A model generated the notes under the pieces. That model searched no databases. It saw nothing but the letters and a program-made list of their open reading frames with translations, and was not told where the DNA came from. Shown in pieces: positions 7,244 through 13,522 of a stretch of DNA of 18,382 nt. The stretch lies in NCBI GenBank assembly GCA_031408575.1, contig JANNWS010000207.1, positions 1 through 18,382 of the forward strand, written 5' to 3'. The translations under genes and the position numbers were made by a program. Source of the DNA: Aliitabrizicola sp031408575. Its GTDB lineage: Bacteria > Pseudomonadota > Alphaproteobacteria > Rhodobacterales > Rhodobacteraceae. Within the stretch, counting starts at the first letter, position 1. Each line of letters begins with the position of its first letter.

Positions 7244-7258
7244 GTCGCACCATGCGAC
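7244..7258. promoter_or_regulatory. Candidate operator upstream of dgcN
   Basis: A perfect inverted repeat, GTCGCA-CCA-TGCGAC, lies 24-38 nt upstream of the dgcN start codon. Its size and dyad symmetry suit a dimeric regulator, and known dgc clusters are controlled by a LysR-type regulator (DgcR), but no regulator gene is in this window. It could also be an mRNA hairpin in the dgcN leader. Confidence 0.35.
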
Positions 7259-7340
7259 AGCGCGCCGGTGAAGTCTTGGACAATTCGCGACGATCGTAGC
7301 GCAGGGTTTTCAAGTGGAGGGGCGGGTCGCGGAAGACTCG

Positions 7341-7369
7341 TTGACACAACGGCCAGAAAGCGGGCAGAT
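7341..7369 (+). promoter_or_regulatory. Possible promoter of the candidate small RNA
   Basis: A perfect -35 TTGACA (7341-7346) is followed after 17 nt by GCAGAT (7364-7369), a poor -10. Transcription would start near 7376, exactly where the first hairpin of the candidate RNA begins. The -35 is convincing, the -10 is not. Confidence 0.35.
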
Positions 7370-7375
7370 GCTGAT

Positions 7376-7500
7376 GCCGGAAGGTGATCTATTGACCATC
7401 CGGCGAACCAGATACCCGTGCTGCCAAGGGAGGGGAGGCCTAAGGCAGCGAAGTGGGAGGATGCACGCCCCGGACCAATGGTCCGGGGCGTTGCTGTTTT
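7376..7500 (+). ncRNA. Candidate structured small RNA, about 125 nt, family not recognised
   Basis: Three hairpins stand in a row with no protein gene between them. Hairpin 1: GCCGGA (7376-7381) pairs with TCCGGC (7399-7404), extended by GGT/ACC across one A-A mismatch. Hairpin 2: GCTGCC (7420-7425) pairs with GGCAGC (7444-7449), enclosing a purine-rich loop with GGGAGGGGAGG. Hairpin 3 is a perfect 11-bp stem followed by TTGCTGTTTT. A consensus TTGACA lies at the right distance upstream. This layout of promoter, folded body and intrinsic terminator is that of an independent small RNA on the plus strand. Read on the minus strand the second loop would expose CCTCCCCTCCC, an anti-Shine-Dalgarno motif, so a dgcN-leader role is the alternative. 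I do not recognise 6S, SRP, tmRNA or RNase P features. Confidence 0.45.
7466..7500 (+). terminator. Strong intrinsic terminator in the dgcN-accA intergenic region
   Basis: The arms CGCCCCGGACC (7466-7476) and GGTCCGGGGCG (7480-7490) form a perfect 11-bp, GC-rich stem with an AAT loop, followed by TTGCTGTTTT on the plus strand. No plus-strand protein gene ends here, so it most likely terminates the candidate small RNA. On the minus strand the stem is not followed by T. Confidence 0.65.
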
Positions 7501-7509
7501 GCGGTATCG

Positions 7510-7544
7510 GCGGGGTTTGGCTTTGCGCCACTCGGCAAACCCGC
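7510..7544. repeat. Imperfect hairpin downstream of the terminator
   Basis: GCGGGGTTTG (7510-7519) and CAAACCCGC (7536-7544) pair with one bulged G around a 16-nt loop. There is no T-tract on either strand. The role is unknown; it could be part of an accA leader or a second processing site. Confidence 0.3.
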
Positions 7545-7717
7545 ATTTCCTTGCGAATGGTTTTTCCAAGATCAGCGCCTTGCAAAGGGCATCCCGCGCA
7601 AAAGCAGTCATGACCTGAAACGCGGATCAGTCGTTTTTCATGATCGTTGGCCGCTTCACAGTCTCGGGTCCGCCTGCTTTGGCCCTGCCCTGTGCCCACT
7701 GCGCCAATCGTGCCGAG

Positions 7718-7746
7718 TTGCATCCCCGCCGGGCCACGGTCATACA
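7718..7746 (+). promoter_or_regulatory. Possible promoter of accA
   Basis: TTGCAT (7718-7723) and CATACA (7741-7746) are separated by exactly 17 nt. The start would be near 7753, about 19 nt before the accA ATG, leaving room for the strong GGAGGA ribosome site. Motif match only. Confidence 0.4.
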
Positions 7747-7771
7747 GGGGCCGTCCACGGAGGAAGATCGC

Positions 7772-8731
7772 ATGAATTACCTCGAGTTTGAAAAGCCCTT
7801 GGCCGAGATCGAAGGCAAGGCTGAGGAACTACGCGCGATGGCGCGGGCAAACCGCGAGATGGACGTGGAGAAAGAGGCGGCCGCACTGGACCGCAAGGCC
7901 GAGACGATGCTGCGCGATCTGTACCGCGATCTCAGCCCCTGGCGGAAATGCCAGGTTGCGCGGCACCCCGACCGGCCACACTGCAAGGATTACATCGAAG
8001 CGCTGTTCACCGAATTCACGCCGCTGGCGGGGGATCGGAACTTTGCCGACGACCATGCCGTTATGGGCGGTCTGGCCAGGTTCAACGATGCGCCGGTCAT
8101 GGTGATCGGGCATGAGAAGGGCGCAGATACCAAAACCCGGATCGAGCGGAATTTTGGCATGGCCCGACCCGAAGGCTACCGCAAGGCGATTCGCCTGATG
8201 GACATTGCACACCGGTTTCACCTGCCGGTGATCACGCTGATCGACACGCCCGGCGCTTATCCCGGCAAAGGCGCAGAGGAACGGGGGCAGTCAGAGGCGA
8301 TTGCGACCTCGACCGCGAAATGCCTGTCGATCGGGGTGCCGCTGGTGTCGGTTATCATTGGCGAAGGCGGGTCGGGCGGGGCGGTGGCCTTTGCCACCGC
8401 GAACCGGATCGCGATGCTGGAGCATTCGATTTATTCGGTGATTTCGCCGGAAGGCTGCGCCAGCATCCTGTGGAAAGACGCCGAAAAAATGCGCGAAGCG
8501 GCCGAGGCGCTGCGTCTGACCGCGCAGGATCTGCAAAAGCTGGGGGTGATCGACCGGATCATCAAGGAACCGACAGGCGGCGCGCAGCGGGCGCGGCGCG
8601 ACACGATCGAGGCGGTCGGCAAAGCCGTGGAGGCGATGCTGAAGGAACTGACGGGCAAGAAACCGGATGTTCTGGTGAAAGACAGGCGACAGAAATATCT
8701 CGACATGGGGTCCAAGGGGTTGGCCGCGTAG
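7772..8731 (+). CDS. accA: Acetyl-CoA carboxylase carboxyltransferase subunit alpha
   Basis: The alpha subunit of the carboxyltransferase transfers the carboxyl group from biotin-BCCP to acetyl-CoA to make malonyl-CoA, working with AccD in an alpha2-beta2 complex in the cytosol; it begins fatty-acid synthesis. The 319-residue protein has the usual coiled N-terminus (MNYLEFEKPLAEIEGKAEEL) and the carboxyltransferase core: GHEKGADTKTRIERNFGM (about 112-129), IDTPGAYPGKGAEERGQ (about 157-173), VIIGEGGSGGAVA (about 190-202) and YSVISPEGCASILWKD (about 221-236). The ATG at 7772-7774 has GGAGGA 7 nt upstream. It stands alone with its own promoter. One base after its stop begins a transporter pseudogene. 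accD is not in the window. Confidence 0.97.
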   Translation: MNYLEFEKPLAEIEGKAEELRAMARANREMDVEKEAAALDRKAETMLRDLYRDLSPWRKCQVARHPDRPHCKDYIEALFTEFTPLAGDRNFADDHAVMGGLARFNDAPVMVIGHEKGADTKTRIERNFGMARPEGYRKAIRLMDIAHRFHLPVITLIDTPGAYPGKGAEERGQSEAIATSTAKCLSIGVPLVSVIIGEGGSGGAVAFATANRIAMLEHSIYSVISPEGCASILWKDAEKMREAAEALRLTAQDLQKLGVIDRIIKEPTGGAQRARRDTIEAVGKAVEAMLKELTGKKPDVLVKDRRQKYLDMGSKGLAA

Positions 8732-8732
8732 C

Positions 8733-9046
8733 ATGAATCTTGGCTGATCGGGCTGATTGCGGGGGTGATGGAGACGTTCTAGGCCATCGGGTTGAAATAC
8801 TCCGAAGGGTTCACCCGACCGATACCGAGTGTTCTGACCGTGGTGGGGGCGCTGTTGAGCTTTTAGCTGTTGAGCCTTGCGATGCGGGCTGTTCCCGTCG
8901 GCACGGTCTAAGCCGTCTGGGTCGGGATCGGGGCGGCAGGCACGGCGGTGCTGGCCGTTTTTCTGTTCGGCGAGCCGGTGACGATGATGCGGATCGGCGG
9001 CATCGGGTTGATCATTGCCGGGGTCATGACGCTGAAACTGGCATGA
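8733..9046 (+). pseudogene. Degraded SugE/EmrE-type small multidrug resistance (SMR) transporter
   Basis: Reading from TGG 8741 in one frame to TGA 9044-9046 gives a recognisable SugE-like protein: WLIGLIAGVMETF, AIGLKYSEGFTRPIPS, RAVPVGTV, AVWVGIGAAGTA, FLFGEPVTMMRIGGIGLIIA and GVMTLKLA. The length (about 104 codons) is that of an intact SMR protein with four helices. Three in-frame stops break it: TAG at 8780-8782, TAG at 8864-8866 and TAA at 8909-8911. Each falls where the family normally has an aromatic residue (the W of a FWAIGLK-type motif, a Tyr in helix 2 and the Tyr of GTAYAVW). The only plausible ATG (8733-8735) is one base out of frame, so a small indel lies at about 8736-8740. It starts 1 bp after accA. 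The homologous family exports quaternary ammonium compounds or guanidinium; this copy cannot be made as one protein. Confidence 0.85.
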
Positions 9047-9115
9047 CCGCGTAGGTGCCTCGGGGTGAGTTGTCGCACTGGTGTCGTGGCGGATGTGGCT
9101 TTTCCAGCGCGATGA

Positions 9116-9134
9116 AACCGGTGTTGCACCGGTT
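9116..9134. repeat. Perfect inverted repeat downstream of the pseudogene
   Basis: AACCGGTG and CACCGGTT flank a TTG loop, making a perfect 8-bp hairpin. No T-tract follows on either strand. It lies between the convergent SMR pseudogene and the PPOX-like gene and may help to stop transcription or protect a 3' end. Confidence 0.4.
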
Positions 9135-9148
9135 GGCACGTGCTGGAG

Positions 9149-9177
9149 TTGGGTATTTTTTCCGAAAAGAAACCCAA
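9149..9177. terminator. A/T-rich palindrome, possible bidirectional terminator; first copy of a dispersed repeat
   Basis: TTGGGT (9149-9154) pairs with ACCCAA (9172-9177), and after one A-A mismatch the T-run pairs with the A-run, closing on a CCG loop: 13 pairs including one wobble. Each strand reads a T-rich arm and an A-rich arm. It sits 14 nt beyond the stop of the minus-strand PPOX-like gene in a convergent region. The part 9151-9173 (GGGTATTT, six bases, GAAAAGAAAC) recurs at 17493-17515. Confidence 0.45.
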
Positions 9178-9190
9178 GACCAGCGGTGCG

Positions 9191-9799
9191 CTACCACATC
9201 GACTTTGCCGCGCGGCCCGGCCATTCGAAATCATAGGCCGCCCCGTCGATGCTGCCATCGGTGATCTCGCGCAGCATGTCGCCCACGGTGGGCAGGCCTG
9301 CCGACTGGTCGCCGCTGGTCCACAGCGCGGAGCGGATCAGAGCGCGCGCGCATTGGGAATAGACCTGCGCTATGGTTATGATGATGACCGAGCGGGGCTG
9401 TGCGGCGTCGCGCAGAAACCGGGCGCGCAGAGCTGCGTCGGCGGTAACAATGGCAGTGCCGTTGACGCGCAACGCGGTGTTGGAGCCGGGGATCAGGAAC
9501 ATCAGGCTGACGCGCGGGTCGCGGACGATGTTGCGCAGGCTGTCGATCCGCTCATTCCCTTTCCAGTCGGGCAACGCCAGCGTGCCGGGGTCGAGCACCG
9601 TCACCACCGGGCATTCGTCGCCGCGCGGACTGCCATCGGTGCCCTCCGGCCCCACCGTGGTCAGCACGCAGAACCGGGAGCGGTCGAGGAACGCCTGATA
9701 GGCGGGAGTCAGACAGGTGGTGACCTTCACGGTCGCCGCCTGTCCGGGTATGCCGTAATGGCGGTGAAGATCGTCGAGTGTGGTGATCGCGTCCATCAT
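9191..9799 (-). CDS. Pyridoxamine 5'-phosphate oxidase-like FMN-binding protein
   Basis: A 202-residue member of the PPOX-like split-barrel flavin-binding superfamily, close to the DR2398 / MSMEG_1061 type. Visible blocks: FCVLTTVGPEGTDGSPRGD (43-61), WKGNERIDSLRNI (79-91), RVSLMFLIPGSNTALRVNG (96-114) and VYSQCARALIRSALW (146-160). Family members bind FMN or F420 and reduce or oxidise small molecules; the substrate here is unknown and true PNPOx activity in vitamin B6 synthesis is not implied. The start is ATG 9797-9799 or the adjacent ATG 9794-9796; the ribosome site (GAAAG) is weak. It lies 12 nt after the TfoX-like gene and is the last gene of the ftsE-led operon. Confidence 0.85.
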   Translation of the reverse strand: MMDAITTLDDLHRHYGIPGQAATVKVTTCLTPAYQAFLDRSRFCVLTTVGPEGTDGSPRGDECPVVTVLDPGTLALPDWKGNERIDSLRNIVRDPRVSLMFLIPGSNTALRVNGTAIVTADAALRARFLRDAAQPRSVIIITIAQVYSQCARALIRSALWTSGDQSAGLPTVGDMLREITDGSIDGAAYDFEWPGRAAKSMW

Positions 9800-9811
9800 C
9801 GGGTCTTTCGT

Positions 9812-10156
9812 TCACACCTCTGGGGTGCGCGGCTTTTTAGGGACTTTTGGTTTGGGTGGCGGCAGGTCGTGCGCCACGGCACGGATCAGGGCGGCAAGCC
9901 GGTCGGGGTCGTCAATCTCGTCCGCCACAACGATCTGCGGCTTCGCGCCGGGATAGGGCGGAGCCATCTGCGGGTCAGCGATCAGGGCCACCGCCCCGGC
10001 GGTGGGTTTGACGAAAAGCTGATTGTCGCAGATCAGCGCCACAAGCTTGGCATCAAGATAGACCGCATATTCGCCAAACATCTTGCGTAGCGCTACATCG
10101 CCCGCCTGCGCCATCTGGTCGGCGATGAAGCGGGCGGTAGCGGGGTCGGTCGGCAT
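9812..10156 (-). CDS. TfoX/Sxy N-terminal domain protein
   Basis: A 114-residue protein with the TfoX N-terminal domain, signature RKMFGEYAVYLDAKLVALICDNQLF in part (key residues R24, K25, M26, F27, G28, E29, Y30, Y33). TfoX/Sxy controls competence in gamma-proteobacteria, but the alphaproteobacterial single-domain proteins lack the C-terminal half and their function is unknown. The tail (about 98-112) is a Pro/Lys-rich linker without a second domain. The ATG at 10154-10156 has AAGG upstream and follows the plsC stop by 2 nt, so the genes are cotranscribed. Confidence 0.87.
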   Translation of the reverse strand: MPTDPATARFIADQMAQAGDVALRKMFGEYAVYLDAKLVALICDNQLFVKPTAGAVALIADPQMAPPYPGAKPQIVVADEIDDPDRLAALIRAVAHDLPPPKPKVPKKPRTPEV

Positions 10157-10158
10157 GA

Positions 10159-10896
10159 TCAGCCTTTTGCCACGGCGAGGTCCGCCTCGGCCATCAGGCG
10201 GTTCGAAGCGGTTTCGATCTGCGCCTCAAGCACCACCATGAAATCCGGGATCGGTTTTCCCGTGGCGATCCGCGGCAGGAATTCGACGACGGCAAGCCCG
10301 CGCTTGCGGTAGATACCGTGGCGCGGCCAGAACAGGCCGACATTGGTGGCGGCAGGGACGCAATCCTGCCCCAGTTCCTGGTACAGCGCGCCGCTGCCCG
10401 CCTTGAACGGGGCCTTTACGCCGGGCGCAATGCGGGTGCCCTGCGGGTAGATGATCAGTTGCCCCGGCGTCTGCGCGCCAGTTGCAACGGCGGCCAGCAT
10501 CTGCTTGATCGCAGCGCCACGCTTGCCGCGATCAACTGGGATGCAGCCGATCCGCAGCGCATGCCAGCCCATCACCGGAATCCAGGCCAATTGCTTTTTC
10601 ATGATGAAACGGGGCGCCGGCAGCACCGAAAACAGGATGATGCTGTCAAAAAATGACTGGTGCTTTGACGCGACAAGGACCGGATCGGTGGGGATCTCGC
10701 CCCGCACTTCGGATCGCAGCCCCACGATCCAGTGCGCCGAAAACCGCGCCCATTTGCAGAAGCTCTGCATCCAGAAGAACGACGCGCCGCGCCAGAACAG
10801 GGCCAGCGGCGTGAAGATGACCGCCAGCAGGATCATCGCAAGATACATCTGCATCACATAGATCAGCGACAGCAGCCATTGGAGGGCGTGACGCAT
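10159..10896 (-). CDS. plsC: 1-acyl-sn-glycerol-3-phosphate acyltransferase
   Basis: A membrane-bound LPLAT-family acyltransferase that adds the second acyl chain to lysophosphatidic acid to give phosphatidic acid. The 245-residue protein has a hydrophobic N-terminal anchor (about 8-38), the catalytic HX4D motif as HQSFFD (79-84), the block CIPVDRG (118-124) and the substrate-binding motif as PQGTR (151-155), where most family members have EGTR. The ATG at 10894-10896 overlaps the ftsX stop by 1 nt (TGATG). A longer open frame to 10986 runs within ftsX and is rejected. An ornithine-lipid acyltransferase (OlsA) is an alternative. The first helix is confidently membrane-inserted. Confidence 0.9.
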   Translation of the reverse strand: MRHALQWLLSLIYVMQMYLAMILLAVIFTPLALFWRGASFFWMQSFCKWARFSAHWIVGLRSEVRGEIPTDPVLVASKHQSFFDSIILFSVLPAPRFIMKKQLAWIPVMGWHALRIGCIPVDRGKRGAAIKQMLAAVATGAQTPGQLIIYPQGTRIAPGVKAPFKAGSGALYQELGQDCVPAATNVGLFWPRHGIYRKRGLAVVEFLPRIATGKPIPDFMVVLEAQIETASNRLMAEADLAVAKG

Positions 10897-11786
10897 CAGG
10901 TAAGCTCCCTCAGTTTGCGGAAAGCGGCAAATCGGGTGGCAACAAACGCCACTACGGCGGCAAGGGGTGGCAGCCCGAGCGGCCAAAGCCAGCCTGCGCC
11001 CTGAAATCCAAGGCCGGTCAGGAAGCCACCGGCGGCATTGGCCGAGGGCAGGGCGGCGATGGCCGCCATGCCAAGCGCAGTGCCGATGGCGGCACCGGTC
11101 AGCGCGCGCAAGGTAAATCGGCGCACGAAGGCGCGGGCGATGAAGGCATCGCGCGCGCCGATCAGCCGCAACACCCGGATGACCTGCGCGTTTGTGGCAA
11201 GGGCCGCATTGGCCGCAAGCGTGATCATCGCCCCCATCGTGCCGAGGATCAGCAGGACCGAGATCAGGCCGAAGAAGCGCAGGCGTTCGGCGGCAACGGC
11301 AAGCGGCTTGCGCCAGCGGGTATGATCGTCAAGCACCGCGCCGGGGGCTTCGGCCGCAAGGCGTTGGCGCAACCCCTCGCCGTCATACCCCGCACCGGTC
11401 TCGGTCAGGTCGATCAGGCGCGGGATCGGCAGCGCATCCAGCGGCAGGTCAGGGCCGAACCACGGCTCCAGCAAGGCGCGCTGTTCCTCATCAGTCAGGG
11501 CGCGGGCCGATCCGACGCCGGGGGTGGTCGCCAGCAGGTCGAGGACGGTCTGGGTTTGCAGAGCCATCTGGTCCGCGGGGGCCGAGATGCGGATGGTCGC
11601 GGAATCGGCAAGACCTTCCGACCAGCGGTCGGCAAGACGGCCCGAGGCAAGGGCAAGGGCCAGCGCGAATACGGCAAGAAACGCCATCGCCGCAGAGGTG
11701 AGCGTGGTAAGCCATGCCGTGGGGCCGGAGGGTGGCACGACGCGGTCGGGGTGACGTTCAGTCAGGCGGGCGGGGGGCAATGTCAC
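10896..11786 (-). CDS. ftsX: Cell division protein FtsX (ABC permease)
   Basis: The membrane subunit of FtsEX, which couples ATP hydrolysis by FtsE to activation of septal peptidoglycan hydrolases. The 296-residue protein has the FtsX plan: a short cytoplasmic N-terminus, a first helix (about 26-48), a periplasmic domain (about 49-168) and three more helices (about 172-194, 224-246 and 268-288). The cytoplasmic coupling stretch between helices 2 and 3 reads AQVIRVLRLIGARDAFIARAF (key residues R204, L208, G210, A211). Sequence conservation is low, as usual for FtsX, and the call leans on topology and on ftsE upstream. The start is GTG 11784-11786, overlapping the ftsE stop by 4 nt (GTGA), which implies translational coupling. 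Confidence 0.92.
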   Translation of the reverse strand: MTLPPARLTERHPDRVVPPSGPTAWLTTLTSAAMAFLAVFALALALASGRLADRWSEGLADSATIRISAPADQMALQTQTVLDLLATTPGVGSARALTDEEQRALLEPWFGPDLPLDALPIPRLIDLTETGAGYDGEGLRQRLAAEAPGAVLDDHTRWRKPLAVAAERLRFFGLISVLLILGTMGAMITLAANAALATNAQVIRVLRLIGARDAFIARAFVRRFTLRALTGAAIGTALGMAAIAALPSANAAGGFLTGLGFQGAGWLWPLGLPPLAAVVAFVATRFAAFRKLRELT

Positions 11787-12454
11787 AGGTCGGCCCCGGC
11801 AAGCTGGATGCGGCGGTTCTTGATCCGCAGGACGCGCGCCGCGACCTGTTGTTTGGCGGTGCGGATCAGGTTCAGGTCATGCGTGGCAACGAGAATCGTC
11901 TTGCCCATCTTGTTCAACTCGACCAGCAGGCTGAGCAGGCGCAGCGACATCTCCCAGTCGACATTGCCGGTTGGCTCGTCGGCAAGGATCACATCGGGCG
12001 CGATGATGACGGCGCGCGCAAGCGCCGCGCGCTGGCGTTCCCCCCCCGACAGCGAGGGCGGCAGCGCATCGGCCAGATGTGACAGGCCAACCCAGCCCAA
12101 AAGGTCGGTCAGGTCGCTGATTGCGGTATCCCGCTCGGCCACGGTCAGGGGCAAGGCGACGTTGGCGGCAAGCGGCAGATGATCGAGGAATTGGCAATCC
12201 TGATGCACGACGCCGATGCGGCGGCGGGTGCGGGCGATGTCATCGCGCCCAAGGCTGCGGACGTCCCGCTCGAAAATCTGGATCTGGCCGGAGGTGGGCA
12301 GCAATACGCCGTAGCACAGCTTGAGGAACGTGGATTTGCCCGCCCCCGACGGCCCGGTCAGGAAGTGGAACGATCCGGGGGCAAGCCGCAGCGACACTTC
12401 GGACAGAAGTTCCGCCCCGCCATAGCCGTAGGCGACATTGTCGAACGCGATCAC
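11783..12454 (-). CDS. ftsE: Cell division ATP-binding protein FtsE
   Basis: The cytoplasmic ABC ATPase partner of FtsX. Motifs (numbered from the chosen start): Walker A GPSGAGKS (34-41), Q-loop Q85 in VVHQDCQFL, signature LSGGERQR (135-142), Walker B VILADEPTGNVD (155-166) and H-loop H192 in VATHD. The 223 residues match the family. I place the start at GTG 12452-12454 (MIAFDNVAYGYGG) because it aligns with the usual FtsE N-terminus and GAGGG lies about 8 nt upstream. A TTG at 12467-12469 would add five residues. It heads the operon ftsE-ftsX-plsC-tfoX-PPOX and is divergent from the zinc-ribbon gene. The LolD and MacB ATPases are related, but the FtsX neighbour settles the call. Confidence 0.95.
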   Translation of the reverse strand: MIAFDNVAYGYGGAELLSEVSLRLAPGSFHFLTGPSGAGKSTFLKLCYGVLLPTSGQIQIFERDVRSLGRDDIARTRRRIGVVHQDCQFLDHLPLAANVALPLTVAERDTAISDLTDLLGWVGLSHLADALPPSLSGGERQRAALARAVIIAPDVILADEPTGNVDWEMSLRLLSLLVELNKMGKTILVATHDLNLIRTAKQQVAARVLRIKNRRIQLAGADL

Positions 12455-12650
12455 GGGAAAGACCCTCAAGACCGGCTGCTCCGCCGGATAGTTGCAGTCT
12501 TGCCCGGTTTCGCGCCAGATTCAATCGGTTGTGGTGGGTTCGTGTGATGGAATTGCACACAAGGCTTGGAGAACCGCAGCATCGTTGCTACAACAATCGG
12601 AAAGAACAGGTGGGCGCGGTCGGAATGGTGCCCCTCCGGGACGGGACAAG

Positions 12651-13496
12651 ATGCGGCTGATTTGCCCGAATTGCGATGCGCAGTATGAGGTGGATGACGC
12701 AGCCATCCCCGACGTCGGGCGCGATGTGCAGTGTTCGAACTGTGGCAATGCCTGGTTTCAGCGTCATCCCGAGGTTGAAGCCGAAGAGCAGCTTTCAGAG
12801 GAAATCTTCGTTCCCGAAGATGACGAATCAGCGTTTGAACCGATGATGGAGGTCCAAACCGAGGTGGTTCCGCCACCGGTGATCGACCCCGCCGATCTGG
12901 CCTCGATAGACCCGCCGCCGCCGCTGCGCCGCAAGGCGATGGATGACAGTGTGCTGGCCGTTCTGCGCGAAGAGGCCGAGCGTGAGGTGGCCGTGCGCAA
13001 GACCGAAGCACCGCTCGGCGTCGAGGTGCAGGCCGATCTTGGCTTGCAGCCGCCCGCGCCGCCGCTTTCGCCGTCTCTGGTTGCAGCGCGTGCGCGGTTT
13101 TCCGATCTGTCCGCTGATCCGGCCGAACTGGCCGCCGAGGCCGAAGCCGACGCGCGCCCGCCATCGCGCCGGGAACTGCTGCCCGATATAGAAGAGATCA
13201 ACTCTACCCTGCGCGCCAGCACTGAGCCGCGCGGCGGGGGCGATGTGGTAAGTCTGCCTCTGGTGGCGGAGGACCGGCGCAAGGGGTTCCGCAGCGGCTT
13301 TGTTCTGATGATCGTGATCTCGGTGGGGTTGTGGATGACCTATGTCATGTCGCCGCGCATTGCCGCGCAGATCCCGGCAAGCGCGGGGGCGATGGAGGCC
13401 TATGTAGAAATCGTCGACAAGGCGCGGCTAGGCGTTGATGCTGCCCTGCAATCGGCAAGCCGGTCGCTGCGCGATCTGAGCGGCAGCGATAGCTGA
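12651..13496 (+). CDS. MJ0042-type zinc-ribbon transmembrane protein
   Basis: A 281-residue protein with an N-terminal zinc ribbon of the MJ0042 type: CPNC (residues 5-8) and CSNC (28-31) are the four likely Zn ligands, followed by GNAWFQ. Residues 40-210 are acidic, Pro- and Ala-rich and probably disordered. One transmembrane helix lies at about 215-234 (FVLMIVISVGLWMTYVM), after a basic KGFRSG stop-transfer stretch, leaving a short C-terminal segment across the membrane. The zinc ribbon would be cytoplasmic. The function is unknown. The ATG at 12651 has GGGA 5 nt upstream. It is divergent from ftsE with 196 bp between the start codons. I recall the same neighbour pair in other Rhodobacterales, which hints at a division or envelope role. 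Confidence 0.88.
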   Translation: MRLICPNCDAQYEVDDAAIPDVGRDVQCSNCGNAWFQRHPEVEAEEQLSEEIFVPEDDESAFEPMMEVQTEVVPPPVIDPADLASIDPPPPLRRKAMDDSVLAVLREEAEREVAVRKTEAPLGVEVQADLGLQPPAPPLSPSLVAARARFSDLSADPAELAAEAEADARPPSRRELLPDIEEINSTLRASTEPRGGGDVVSLPLVAEDRRKGFRSGFVLMIVISVGLWMTYVMSPRIAAQIPASAGAMEAYVEIVDKARLGVDAALQSASRSLRDLSGSDS

Positions 13497-13522
13497 GCCG
13501 TGACCTGCGTCGACTTTGTGGG

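Larger units (their letters stand above)
7221..7771. other. 551-bp divergent intergenic region between dgcN and accA
   Basis: No protein gene is supported here: open frames exist on both strands but lack ribosome sites and recognisable products. From left to right it holds the dgcN leader with a perfect inverted repeat (7244-7258), a consensus -35 (7341-7346) pointing right, three consecutive hairpins ending in a terminator (7376-7500), a further imperfect hairpin (7510-7544), about 170 bp in which I see nothing, and a probable accA promoter (7718-7746). Confidence 0.7.

Noticed and set aside
6006..7271. 421-codon plus-strand open frame opposite dgcN
   Set aside because: The opposite strand codes for a clear DUF1611 protein with a P-loop; this frame shows no known domain.
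7376..7500. Assigning the structured RNA to 6S RNA, SRP RNA, tmRNA or a tRNA
   Set aside because: I see no 6S bubble, no SRP GGAAG tetraloop domain, no tRNA-like ends and no GTTCRA T-loop; it is left unnamed.
8291..9139. 282-codon minus-strand open frame covering the end of accA and the SMR remnant
   Set aside because: Its His/Gln/Arg-rich sequence is a shadow; the plus-strand reading gives AccA and a recognisable SMR protein.
9140..10090. 316-codon plus-strand open frame opposite the PPOX-like and TfoX-like genes
   Set aside because: Antisense to two recognised families, with no ribosome site.
12466..13164. 232-codon minus-strand open frame opposite the zinc-ribbon gene, in line with ftsE
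   Set aside because: Arg/Pro-rich shadow composition; the plus strand has the four-Cys zinc ribbon and a good start.
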